In this document: piece by piece, positions 13,201 through 25,400 of the stretch | Numbering within the stretch: the stretch's first letter is position 1 | Layout: each line of letters opens with the position of its first letter | NCBI GenBank assembly: GCA_003993805.1 | Contig: RSEF01000003.1 | Coordinates: 41,642,314-41,706,313 of the forward strand | From: Himantopus leucocephalus | Taxonomy: Eukaryota; Chordata; Aves; Charadriiformes; Recurvirostridae | Direction: 5' to 3' | DNA length: 64,000 nucleotides | Position numbers and translations under genes: made by a program | The notes under the pieces: model-generated | What the model was told of the DNA's origin: nothing | Seen by the model: the letters and a program-made list of their open reading frames with translations, nothing else | The model's database searches: none

Positions 13201-16200
13201 AAGAACATGTTCTCTTAACAAATTTTATGTTTTATGAAACTGCTCAAAATATTTTTATATTTTAATTATTTCTAGATCATATCTGTTTTAAAGACATTTA
13301 CATGCATTGCCACGTAGTTAAGATAGTTACAATAGTTAACTTTTATAATGAACAAAACCAACTTTTTTTCTGCTTCACTTTTCAATTTCTTACATTTGAC
13401 AGAAGAAAATAACAGAAGTTTTCCCCAAATCCCTCACATTTCTGAAAACAAGTAGAGTTTTGGATGACATTTCAAATTACAAAAGAAGGTACAAAATTTG
13501 TGAACATTCTTGCAGTTATTGCTAGCTCTTCTGACAGAAAAAAAAAAAGAGAACTTTTGCACAGATTCTCTATTTAGATTACGGTGGGTGTAGAATAATG
13601 GTGAATCAAACTGCTAAAAAGACAGTCAAGTACAGAGCACAGCAATAAAATGAGGACAACACAGGAACTACACAGCAATATTTAAAATTGCCCTGCATTT
13701 AAATTTAGGTTTCTATCACTCTCTTGACCATGTCTGCAGACCTTTCACTGGTGGTAAAATGCAATCTGACTGTCTTACATTCTAAAAATTATTGATTTAT
13801 ACCAATACCTCTGATCTTCTGCTGACTGGGCTGTATTCTTCAACTACTCCCCTTAAACACACTACCAAGTAAAATTAGCAGGACAGATGTGTGTGTACTG
13901 CCATTTCCTAAAGGTGCTGTGTTGCCATTGTGATAAGTGAAAAAATTTATGAAAACAACTATGTAAGTTCCACAGGACAAGATAGGTTTCTATACTGACT
14001 GTCTTCTTAAAAGACTGAATGTCTTTGGCTGTAAGGCAGCAGTAGATGTGCTTTGCTGTGTGAGTAGCTTCTCAATTATTTCAAAAAGATAAATAAAACC
14101 AGTTCCATTATCACCAGGATCCAAATATACCTTCCTGAGCCTCGGGGAATCTTCCTTTGGTTTAAGTCATCCTGCATCTCACTTTAGGCTCTGTCCAATG
14201 TAAAACCAGCAAACCAGAGTCTGTTGGTAGATGGGAGGACTTACAATACTGTAAAATATATCAGGGAAAAAACATGTGGTAAAGAATCCACTGGGAGCAG
14301 AGAGGGTGGTGCCTGAAAGGAGGTAGCTGGGATGGTCAGAGGGTGGAGTTGTTTCAGGATATTTATGTCTGGAAAAGAACACAAATATAACAGAAACCAG
14401 CATCTGAAGGAGCCCATGCAAACTCTAGGCTCCTCCTTATCTCCTTTAGAATCTTTAATCACTACAAATTCCCCCTTTTCCCCAGTACAGGGAGAGATGG
14501 ATCCAAGGGCTTCTGCCTTCTCCAATCACCTACATGCCTGTCCCCAGCCCTGCCTCAGCCACCCCCTCCTGCCAAAGGGCTCCAGCAGCTGCCGCCCGAG
14601 ACGCCGGCCCCTCACCTTGCTCTGGTCCCCTCCTTTAGGTTTATTCTGTTCTTAGTCTTCAGCAGATGTTTCAAAATGTATAGAACACCAAACTCGTTAG
14701 GAGAAATTTACAAAGGCTTATTATCTGTCCCTCTGCCATTCACACTTTTGGGAAACTGGGTGCGCGTCTGCTTGTAACAAGGCCTCAAGAATTTCAAAAC
14801 CTGTATCAAGTGCTTCTCAAGTACCTTACTGCCTATTGCTGTCATGTGGCCCCTTTCATGAGATAGCCACAAAGTACTTCTTAAAAGGAAGAATTGTTTA
14901 GTCGCTGTTAAAGGAAGCCCAGTTTCCAGTTGCTTCTTGTATGTTCTGTTCTGGTTTTGACAGCAAGGTAAAAATTTACTGTATACAACTGAAATGCAGT
15001 GGCATGCAAAAACTTTGTTTCATTAAAAACACTAGAATGTGAAGCCCAGAATGGAAAAAGGAATTAAGATAAAGTTAAGGTGTCTTCACAGATAAGATCT
15101 GGCATCAAAACATCTGGTAGCCTCAGGAGCTTGGTGTTGATGAAAATTACAGTGAAAGAGTCATAGAATCATCTCAACCCTCTACATAGCCATAAACAAA
15201 ACCTCATAAAGCAGAGTCAAACAGAAGTTCTCTTCCTTCATACACTTACAGCTATTATATATCCAAATGTTATTATTAATACTTAGAAAGGAAGGATTAA
15301 GAAGTAGCATAGAGTGCAAGAATTCAGAAGTACTTCCGCTTTGTGGACCGTGTGAAGTTTTGGACCTGCTGCCCATGGAAAGCTGACACAAGCACAAATG
15401 TTCAGAACCTGCCAGTAAACCAGGGCAAACAGTGATCTTTTCATCAAGCCTGTTTGGGATTCCTGGGTGTCTACAGTGAACTAGATCACCATTCAAACCA
15501 GCAGGCTACCACAAAAAGCAGGAAGTCTGGCATATTTGATGAAATGTGATTTAAGGATGTATATACTATATTAAAAGAAGAGATCATGAATGTAAAGAAA
15601 ATAATAGAAATTACTTAGCTGGTAATCAAACATATTCACCAAATTATAGACTTAATATAGTCTATAGCAAAGCACAGTAACAGAGGAACTAGAAGGCTAG
15701 ACACACTGAAAATATTCAATCTAAAGCAGTAAGTGGGAAAATCCATAATCTTCGTTACAGACAAATGCTACCTGTTCTGATTTTAAAATTATTGAAATGG
15801 TCACTAACATTTAACAAAAAAGAAACAAGGAAGCAGACTGTGGTGCATTGTTCCAAGAGTTGTGGTGTCTATTATAAAGTGAGTGCTGTACAAAAATTGC
15901 TAGGTAACCTTCTTTAAGTCCCTCTTCATTAGAAGGTGTACTGGTCACTACTTACCAGTATTGACTAAGGAAGCATTGAATGGTGAATTCTACAAAATTC
16001 CATTCATTTCATTTCTCAAGTATGCTTCTAGGCAATGTGTCTTTTTTTTTTCCTCACTTGTTTGCCTCTGCACCCTTTCTAACTTCTTTACACCAAGGAA
16101 GAAACAAATAGCCTTGTTTGCAAATGTTTCAAGTCACCTTAATATATATCATTTAGGCAATTACACTGAGGTAGTCCAAAGTTCTTTAATGTGCTGAATT

Positions 16201-17537
16201 ATTATCCAAAGAGCACTGGGAGAACTTTGCAGCAGCAGGTATTAAGCAGATGTAGCCTGGCAGAGCTCCCTCAACATGACTTGTGTCAGCTGAGCCTCCC
16301 CTCCTGTTTTAAATGTGCTCAAAACAGACTCAAAAAATCTGAAAACACATATCAAGTGCTTTTCTTAAAATGTGGCTCCACTTTTGATCCCACTGAAGTA
16401 GAAAAAGCTTATCTGATCCTTCTGGATCTGCATAACAAGTTTTCTCATGAGGCTTCCCAGCTCTGCAAACATCATCAGTGTTATCATTACGAGCACAGCC
16501 TTTCTCACAGTACTTAGGAATTTGCTTTGCTAAAGTCAGGAAGGGAGGTGCTATGAAAATGGAAAATAACACAAAATAGGGAAAGTGACTCATGATATAT
16601 CTAGTTCTTAAAAGATCCTAGATGAAATAATAATAATAACCTTCACTTTCCAATAACTGAACCGAACCTTTTATTTATGCTTAAGCTGAATTTATTTTGT
16701 ATAAACTGGCTTCTGGATCACTGAGAATCACTGCTTCTGTTCTAATATGTCCTGCTTGATGACTTTCTTATGCTATCGAAACATATACCTCCCTGTAGAA
16801 TTTCCAGAGCTATTAGAGAAAAAATATTAGCTAAAGAAGAAATCAGCTGCAGTCTTTCTTCCTTTCTTTCCTCATAAGCTGCAATGAAAGTTTCATTTGG
16901 ACTTAAGCAGTGCAAGTTCAAAGCTGCTACTTGGTTGGCTTGTTTTAGTGTACAGCTGTGTTGGAAGGATCAAGTAATAGGGTCTTTGGTTTCTTTTGAT
17001 AGACATGTCAGCAAGGTTAAAGACATGAAGACAGCAGGTAGCTAGAGACCACAAAGATGTAGTTAAATACAGAAGCGTCAATTATAATATTCCATACCAG
17101 TTTGTTTTGTTAACTGGTCACTTGCAGCATTTTGTTGCAGTGTTACAAAATTTCCTGTGGCATTTATTCTAACTGAAATTGTGCTCTCTCACCTGAATAA
17201 TTCATGTGCAGATCTTGAGTTAAATCTGGATATGCTTGTAATGGGAAATTTCCAGTGCACTAAAGCCACCTAAGATTAATATTCTCCTCTGTCGTTGCTG
17301 CAACAACTTTTATCTGGTGCCTTCACAAGGAGGCAGACCTGGGCAGCCAGTTTTGGAACAATGGTTTCCAAGACATCTTTTCTCCCCAAGAACAGATTTT
17401 CTCCTTATCTACCGTGTTATTTGTTCTTTCAAACACCACAATGCCCTAACTTTCTCAAAGTTCAATGCACTTGAAAAGTTCTTCAACCTTATTCTGAGTA
17501 ATTGCAACTTACTACTCTTAGGGAGCTTAAAACAGAT
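10229..17537. other. Non-coding AT-rich unique DNA
   Basis: No gene or clear transposon was seen. A compact GC-rich patch at about 14540-14640 contains several CpGs and, on the minus strand, a GTGAGG donor-like site. It has no convincing reading frame and is too short to be a CpG island. Overlapping frames near 14180-14655 and 16190-16590 run on both strands and appear to be chance openings. An A homopolymer lies near 13540. Confidence 0.6.
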
Positions 17538-17604
17538 AGCAGATCATTCAAGCACATGCCTAACTTTAAGCACAAGCCATTCCCTGGGTCTAAAGGAACT
17601 ACTG
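17538..17604. repeat. Relic of a second old sauropsid-type repeat
   Basis: The core TTCAAGCACATGCCTAACTT is followed by TAAGCACAAGCC, ATTCCCTGG and a trailing GGAACTACT. From memory this resembles one arm plus the centre of another ancient palindromic repeat, in which 'aagcacatgcttaactttaagcac' arms flank a CCATTGACTTCAATGG centre. Here the second arm is not recognisable. The segment sits inside the longest open frame of the window (17317-17742), which argues against that frame being a gene. The family name is not known to me. Confidence 0.45.
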
Positions 17605-19431
17605 AAAGATGTAATTACCTGTGTGAGTGCCCTGAGGATTCAGGACTTGTGGCTTCCTGCCTGGAAGTGCAGAGACATTGCCTTCTCACCTGGCAGGGAC
17701 GCACAGGGACATATTCATGAGCGTTTGCAATCAAACCGTTGACTTAGTGAAATGGCTAATGCTCTAAATTAGGTATCAGCTTGACTTCTTCTGTTGAAAC
17801 GAGGTCAGAGAAATTAAGAAAGATCTCTAGAGTATTTAATTAGACACCTCCAACTCTACCTGTGTAACTCTTACAATTAGCTGAGCTACTGTGAGTCAGA
17901 GGCCTTTTCTGCACTCTCTACAGAGGGAAGAGAGAGGGGTAGTTTGAGATGCAACCAAAAAGACATGCATGCTGAATGCACAGCTGCTTAGACCCAGCCA
18001 GGAGGAAACAGGAGGCCCAAGGATGCATATCTTAACTCCTGTCCCGCTCACTAGGAAGCAGTCCTGACTCAAGTCCAGAAATCACGTGCACTGGAGATGC
18101 AGCCCATGGAGCCCCAAGGCCCAGGTTGGGCATTGCAGGTCCCTGACCACCTCTAATCTCTCTGTATCCCTGCCTGGTACCAAACAAGCTTCACCCACCT
18201 ACACACTCAGCCTGGCACAGGAATGGGAAGGTTTTGTGTGATGTTACACAGCGATCCGGGAAGGGCCAGGTGACAATAAGAGCCATGTCCATACAATACC
18301 TACCATAAGCGCACCTGAGATGGTGGCGAGGGCTCCCAGGCACCACAGTAACACACACCCAAATCTGCTCTGCAGCTCCTTGTCTCTCGCCACAGAAAGC
18401 TGAAACGTAGCTGTACATTGTCCCATGGCAAACTCAGCTGGCTCTGTCAGAGCAGTGCAGAACCTACAGTACTTTGAAAAACAGCAAAATGTAGGAAACA
18501 CAAAAGTGCCTGCACTTCTCATGTTTCTCTGACAAATTCTATCAATTATTCCATTGCCTAAGAGTTAAGGATTTTCTGCTGGGTAAGAAAGAAAAAAATC
18601 TAAGGTGAGGAGATGACAATAAAGGAAAAAGGTCCTAAGTGGGCGAGAAAAATTGCATTTAGGAGCTAAAATCAACTTCCCACTTGAGCCTTTTGGGTGA
18701 GAGACATTCCTCTCCTGATCCCCAAGTTCTTGCAGGTTAGAGCCAGGCCATGAAAAACATATTCTCTCTCCTCTCTTCCAACTCCCATCTGTCAGTCATC
18801 ACAAAAAAGCTCTGCAGACTTACAGAGCTCCTCTTCAGCTTTTTGGACAGATCCTCTGGAGGATCCAGACCCGAGGGGACCCAGAGGTGCTGAAACCTGC
18901 CACGTTGCTTGCACAGCTTGCTTCAGCAGTCATACTCCAGAGTCTGTTTATTTTCCACTTCTGTAGCCTCAGAGGGAAGAGGAGGATGGGATGCACAGAG
19001 GGCCCAGACTGCAACAGACTTCCCAGAATCATCTCATCCTTTCTCTGTATATCAGTGATATTTTTCAGTAATCAAGAACTTTCTAACATCAATTCTGTGG
19101 CTTAATTAGTGCTATGAGGAGTATAAATATTTATTTTTTTTTGCAAATACAGCAAGTGGTCTTTAGATATTAGTACTATTTCTAGTGTAGAAAACTAAAG
19201 AGTAGAAAAGTACTCATAAGTAACTGAAACCTGTAATAAAAAAGTAATTGTTACAAGTTTTCATACATATACATAACCATACTAATGAAGGATTGATTCC
19301 ATATGCTTTGTCTTTGAAGTCACATGCTTTGGTTAAAGCAGAATGAGTAATAGAACAAAACTGGCTACTCTCATTATGGCATCACGTGAACTTTGTGAGA
19401 GACCCGAAATTGCTTCTCTATCTCAAAAAAA
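17605..19431. other. Non-coding DNA up to an assembly gap
   Basis: No gene was assigned. A minus-strand open frame at 18244-18522 contains a hydrophobic stretch and a GTAGGT donor-like site at its downstream end. There is no strong matching acceptor and I recognise no family. The last bases before the gap are an A-run. Confidence 0.55.
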
Positions 19432-19441
19432 NNNNNNNNNN
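19432..19441. other. Assembly gap of ten Ns
   Basis: Ten consecutive Ns follow an A homopolymer and are directly followed by a CR1 tail. The fixed round length suggests a nominal gap size rather than a measured one. The missing sequence probably includes more of the CR1 copy. Confidence 0.95.
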
Positions 19442-19480
19442 AAGGTCCCTTCCAACCTTAACAATTCTATGATTCTATGA
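19442..19480 (+). mobile_element. CR1 LINE, 3' terminal fragment
   Basis: The sequence begins AAGGTCCCTTCCAACCTTAA and ends in two ATTCTATG-like octamers, which is the standard 3' end of avian CR1 retrotransposons. CR1 elements carry no poly-A tail. They end in this short octamer microsatellite and are usually 5' truncated. The body of the copy is missing because the N gap lies immediately upstream. This is one of the strongest pointers to a bird genome in the window. Confidence 0.9.
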
Positions 19481-22400
19481 TCCTTCTCTCCTGTGCTATA
19501 CCTCATATGACCAGCCCGCAAAATGACGGGAATGTACAAGGTAAAATATGCAGGCCCATAGTTTGTGCCCTAAAAGCCCATTGGCAGAGGAGAAGATAGG
19601 TAAATAACTGCTAACCAGCTAGCAGATTTTTTTCTTACTATCTGCATACAAAACATAATCTAGAATAAGGAAATTTATGTCTACTAATTGTATGGCTGTT
19701 CACAGCTCAAGGGCAGCTCCACTATTATCCATAGCAGTCAGAGTTTTCCATACGTTAAATGACTTTCTTGCTTGGAGCAGGAGCAAAATCCAAATAACAG
19801 TGTCACAGCAGACCAACAAATCCATCCCAAGACACCAAAAAAACCACAGGGACTAATAAAAGAGAGAGAACAAACCCCTCTAAATTCAGAAACTATGTAA
19901 TCTCCTATCTGACTCACTGTTCTCTTGGCAAGTTTGTATCTTTGTTTCTGGTTATTTCTTTGTATTTATGACCAGAAATTAGAAAAGCATGAGAATTATC
20001 TGAGAAAACAGGCCTACAAGGGACCAGGTGAGTCACCAAGCTTTATCTTCCATAACCAAAAGAAATTGCATCATAGTTTTTGAGTCCATATAGGTTGAGA
20101 AGGATAGTCGTTCCCCCCACGAACACACAAGCTACAAACGGTATTCATCATCCACAGCGTAAGAGTCAAGCCCTCAGTGACTGCAATGCACTAAGGGAAG
20201 AGAGACTCAGAGGCTGGAGCTGGGGCTGCTGCTGGCTGAGGGTTCGCAAGTGGACAACTCTTGAGGCTGCAAAGTGAGAGGAGGCATCACCTCCTCCCCA
20301 GCACCATGCCTCTCACAGACAGGAAGTAAAAATAAAGAAACCTGATAGAAGAAAACTTATGTGTTCCTGTGGACAGATAACTACTGCTACCACTGATAGA
20401 GAGTAGCAATCAATAACTGTGTTAATTGGGGACAAGCATTTCAGCATTGCTGACAGGGCTGGATTTAGCATGAGCTATAGTCATTACCACCTAATCACAC
20501 CAAGCTGCAGAGGAAAAGTTTTAAAAAACCCCTAACCAACAAATTGCAAATTCCTGTGCTGACATGCCTTGGTGCTGGAGCACCTGGTTGCTTTCTTCCT
20601 CTTTGCCATCAGCCTATACGACACCTTCTTCTGCAGAAATTTGAGGTACTGATCAGAAGGTCAGGCATCTTTCAGGACAGGTTGGAACATATAAATGACT
20701 ACAAGAGGTAAACAGAAATGTAAATTTGATATTCAAACCTGAAGGTGAGCCCCTGGGGACACAGTGCAAGGTGGGGAAACAAAGAAAAGTGCAGGTGCTT
20801 CTCAGTACCCATCTGGTGTCTCCTGGGTTTTCCTATAATTGCTGGAGAGACTCGGATAACTCCAGGGGGCCACTGAAAGTATTCAGATTTCCTACTAACT
20901 TTCTCCTAAATATTCCGGGATACTTGGAGAGAACAATCACGCCAGAGAGACCACATTTTCTCCCAAACAAAAGTCAGAAGGAACCCACGGAAACCTGAAG
21001 ATCTCCAGTTATACCACAGCCCCATATGGCTGGAGTGCCTCACCTTCCTGCTGGGGAGCTCCTGCAATTCCCTGAACTCAAGAATTACTCCAGGAAGCAA
21101 CCCCGCAGTATTAGATCTACACTAAAGCACATGCTACATGAACATTTAAGAGTTAGAAAATGGTTTTTATTTCTGTGTTCCATGGTTTTCTGCATTAAGT
21201 CTGTGGGGATGCAAGTGATTTGATTTTGAATGAGTGGAATGAAGCAGGGCCACAAACACATACCCCCACCCATTTTTAATGACTTGCTAATTCCAGTCCT
21301 TATTCATTCTGCAGTCACAGCCTAAAGTGAGGAGCATTACAGACAGGGTGGCACCTATTTGCTGAGTTCATACTGCAGAATATAACAACAGTATCCACTG
21401 GTGTGCTAATGAATTCCCATTCATAGAGTGTTCTCATTCCCAGAACTTCGGAAACAACAACACACACGTAGCTCACCTTTAGTTTGTGCAAAGTGCCCTG
21501 AAAGATATGCAACAAAGATATGCAAATATGGCAGGCAAAGCAATGACAGTGCTGTGTGAAAATAAATAAATTAACATAGTCTTTGGCAAATCCTCTTACT
21601 TGGGCAAATCCTATTTTTCAGACAAAGAAAACATCTGTGGTGTTTTGGTTTTTTTAACAAAGAACTATCTCTGAAAATGAAATGCCTCTGCAAGCATAAG
21701 CACAGGATTTCTTCTTACTGATCATAGCTAAATTTATTAAAACCTTTTCTATTCTGCCACATGTGCCAGTATACCTCTTGGTTGTTGTGACAGTACCTGG
21801 GGGCTGGAGAGACACACGCTCTCAAGCACATAAATTGCTTTTTCTTTCAACTCAACTGGGTTATGATTTGCTTGAAAAGAAAATTGTCCAGTTCAGAAAA
21901 GACGAAAGGAAAAAAGAGATCCTTAGCAGACTCAGAGGAGGGAGAACAGACTGCAAAGAAAAGGTCCTTTCTAATACTAAAGCCCAGGGGAAAAAACATC
22001 AGTTGTTTTCACCAGCTAAGACTGCTGCACAGTCTTTCTGTCTTGAGGCAAAGCCAAGGGGTCCTGGTTTCAGCAGGTTTTCATAAGGGCCTGAAATTGG
22101 GGATGTTTCGCGGACAGACCTAATCCAAGGTAAAGCAGAGGGCACACACAAACAGGGGACTACAACTGTATAATTTGGTGTAGGACTAAGTGATGAACTG
22201 TGTCTAGGGTCTTATTTTAGTGTGATCTCCTAAGTAGAAATATGAGCACATACACCCTGGAAAAGTATTGGCAGTTAAGTGTCAGATTCCCAGAAAGCAC
22301 TGGACTTCCTATGCCTGCACCAGCCCAGTTAAGCCTGTGTCTGCACTGGCAATTAGCCTGCTCATGGTAAGCATTTGGCGGCACCTATACCATTAGCAGA

Positions 22401-25400
22401 CAGTTAACGAGGTAAAAAGAGTTGAAACATTCCCAAATAACCAGCTTCCCCTTCTTCCTTGTGGGCAGCAATCCAGGCGAAAACAGGCTAAGGGTAGCAG
22501 GCAGTGCTAGTGAGGAGACTAAGTGAAGCTTAATTGCCGTTTTTCTTCCCAGCTCCTGAAAATATCCTCATCCAAAGACTCTAACACGTGGCAGAAGCCT
22601 TTCAACTATGGATTTTATGACACACTTCCCAAAGACTTTTGCCACTAGTTCAGTTTAATCTTATATACACACACATAGAAAAGATAGATGTAGAAACACA
22701 AATCTATAAAAGAAGTCAGGGCACACTGTAGGAGTTATTGTTTGGGGTTTTTTTTCCTATTTCACTCACATCTAGTCTTATTTGGTCACTCAGTCTTTGA
22801 AAATGTCTCACTTTGACAAAGACATACCATAAGACCAGCAGCATGATATAGCCTTGCACTTTCTGCAGACTTTGCTATGACCTGGAATGTCAAAAAGCTT
22901 AAGCACCACATTTAGAAATGAAGCCTTGCCATGTGAAGAATTCCACAAGGAAGCAGTTTTTACACTTTGGACCTGCCTGAAGATGTTCATTCCAGATTCT
23001 TGACCTCACTTTGGACTTAGAGAGACTTTAGCACTTGTCTATGTGACATCTGCTTGTGTCAATGACAGGTAAGAGTTTGATACAAGGTTTGATACAAACG
23101 AAGTTGATTCTACATTATTATAAAAATCCTGTATGACAACAGACAAAGCAGAAAGTAAGTTGGAAAAATACAGAGCTGCTTGGTTCCAAAAATCCTCTTC
23201 TGGAAGCTAGTTTTTTAAGGAAGATCTGAACTAATACCTGAAATAAAAAAATCCAAAATCTCCCACAGATCCAAGCTATGAAACTTTGTTTAGAAGAAAT
23301 TAGAACAAGTTGTAACAGTTCTGCCACTTTTGTTGGTGCTATAGTTCTGAAGGTCAAAACCAACTACGTTTCTTGCTTCCTTATGGTAAAATGTTACACT
23401 AAGCCTTCCTCAACTTAGTTGATGCATGTAGATCACCAGAACTAAGAGCGTAAAACATAGGTCAGACCCTAAGTAATATAATCTGAAGTGCAGCTAGGCC
23501 AGACATCAGACCCACACTCTTTGCCCTTTAAATTCGTTAAGAATAAGATTATAAAAAGAAAAAAATATATATATCACTTTTATAGAAGATATAAGAAGAT
23601 CTAAAGTAATAGTATTTATAGAAGAAAATTATTTTTGCTGAAAAATGAAAAGAAATACTACTAGAAAGAGAAATGTGGTAGGGAAAGGGTGGTTTGTGTG
23701 TCAAAGGTCATCACAGTGGAATAGGTGCTATAACAGAAAATGTAAGATTAGGAGGAATTTATATGGATGGACTGATGTAAAATATATCAGATTGGCTGCA
23801 GGTTCAAAATATCATGGTGAATCAGACCATAACAAGCCCAGAGTGTGTGTTCAGGCAGCTACAGAGGGCTGCAGGGACTGGAAGTAGAGGATGAGAAAGG
23901 GCAGAGACCTGGCAGGGCAGGAGCTGGCAGCCAGTGAAAGAGTGCTGCTGGCAGAGAAGGCATTTGCAGGCAGGGTGGGTGACTGGCATTAGGAGGACAC
24001 TGAGGGACAAACACATCACAAATTTTTCTTTGCATTGTTTTGGATGCCTTCTTTGCAATATTTGCTTTTCCTTTACAAAGCTTTTGGGACTTGATCATTT
24101 CTACTTAGTGGTTATGCATTAGTTATGTCTCCCTTGAGCAATATATTTCCAAACTTGGTTGATTAGATTTTTTTCCTGTTTTGCATGGTGCATACTGAAG
24201 ACGAGAAATGACAGAAGAGGTGCTGCCTTCAAAAGGAAAACAGAAAGAAGAGAGAAAGGAAAGATGGTGCGAAAAGAAGAGAGGTAGTTAGTGTCATTGT
24301 CAGCAGCGAAAAAGAATGGCATCTACAAAATCTATTTATATCTGTTGTATAAGGGTCCAAATTTTCTGCAGCATTTTCAAATAAACAGTACCCGAGTTTT
24401 GGCAAGAAACTCATACTTAAAAAGCTATTTCATCTTACATTATAAAAAATGCCCAGAAGGGAGCATACATTTTATGAAATAGATGGCCAAGCCTTTCAAT
24501 TTTTAAGTCAGAGAGAACAGTTCTCAGAATCTCCCAGTAGTGAGATCAATGTAGCATTAGTTATTTCAGTACAGTCAAAATCTGACAGCAGAATAAAAAT
24601 GCATTAGAATAGAAACTAATGAGAGTAAATCCAGCTAATATTCTGTGAACATAAATATTTTGTTTTCTTTATGTTCTTGACCACTGCACTTAAACATCAC
24701 ATTAGTAACAAATAATCTGATTTACTATGTTATATTTTCAATTTTAATTTGGCTATCTGGGAAATAACATTTCATTTATCCTGGTTTAGGAACTAGGCTC
24801 AAAAGAGAGGAAGAAAGAATTTTAACTTTGATATTGCTTTTCACAGTCCCATTCTTTTTGTCTCGTATGTCATGCTCTCTTCACTTCATGTCCTCTGAAG
24901 ATTTTCTGAAGTCCAGACATCTCTTGCTTTTAGTTAATATTTTTATTCCTACATGTAATAAACCCATAAATTGAACTGAACGAAATTTTTTGATAAAGAT
25001 TTCATTCACAGTTCATAAATAAATTTAGTGGTAGGATTTTTGCTTAAATTAATCTTCTTGCCCACACAACAATTATTTTGCTTAGTACCATCAAATGAAA
25101 GCAGACCAATAAAATATTTACCTATTTTGTTCAGGTTAATAGATTCATGCTTATTTGAAACAAAGCTTACAAATAGCTGAAAAGCTTATACATGAATGAC
25201 CAGGCTGGACTGTATCTACTTTAAAGTAGTGAGATTTTTGTAGAAAAATCTGATTACAAACTAATGTCTTTATATGGCCCTAGTAAGAGAGCTTAATGCA
25301 ATACAAGGAGTATTATTATAAGCGAAGACAGAAAGATAACAGATCTGGACTGTGCCGTATATAAAGGAAAATCTTCCTGCTAACCAGAACTAGTAGCTTG

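Noticed and set aside
14540..14640. GC-rich CpG-containing patch as a CpG-island promoter
   Set aside because: It is only about 100 bp long, with too few CpGs and no adjoining exon.
15163..15186. GTCATAGAATCAT motif resembling a reverse-complement CR1 tail
   Set aside because: Only about a dozen bases match. The adjoining GGTT...GGAAGGGACC part of the CR1 end is absent.
17317..17742. Longest open reading frame (141 codons, plus)
   Set aside because: It overlaps a probable old repeat, has no splice or promoter context, and matches no family I know. A frame of this size is expected by chance in 64 kb.
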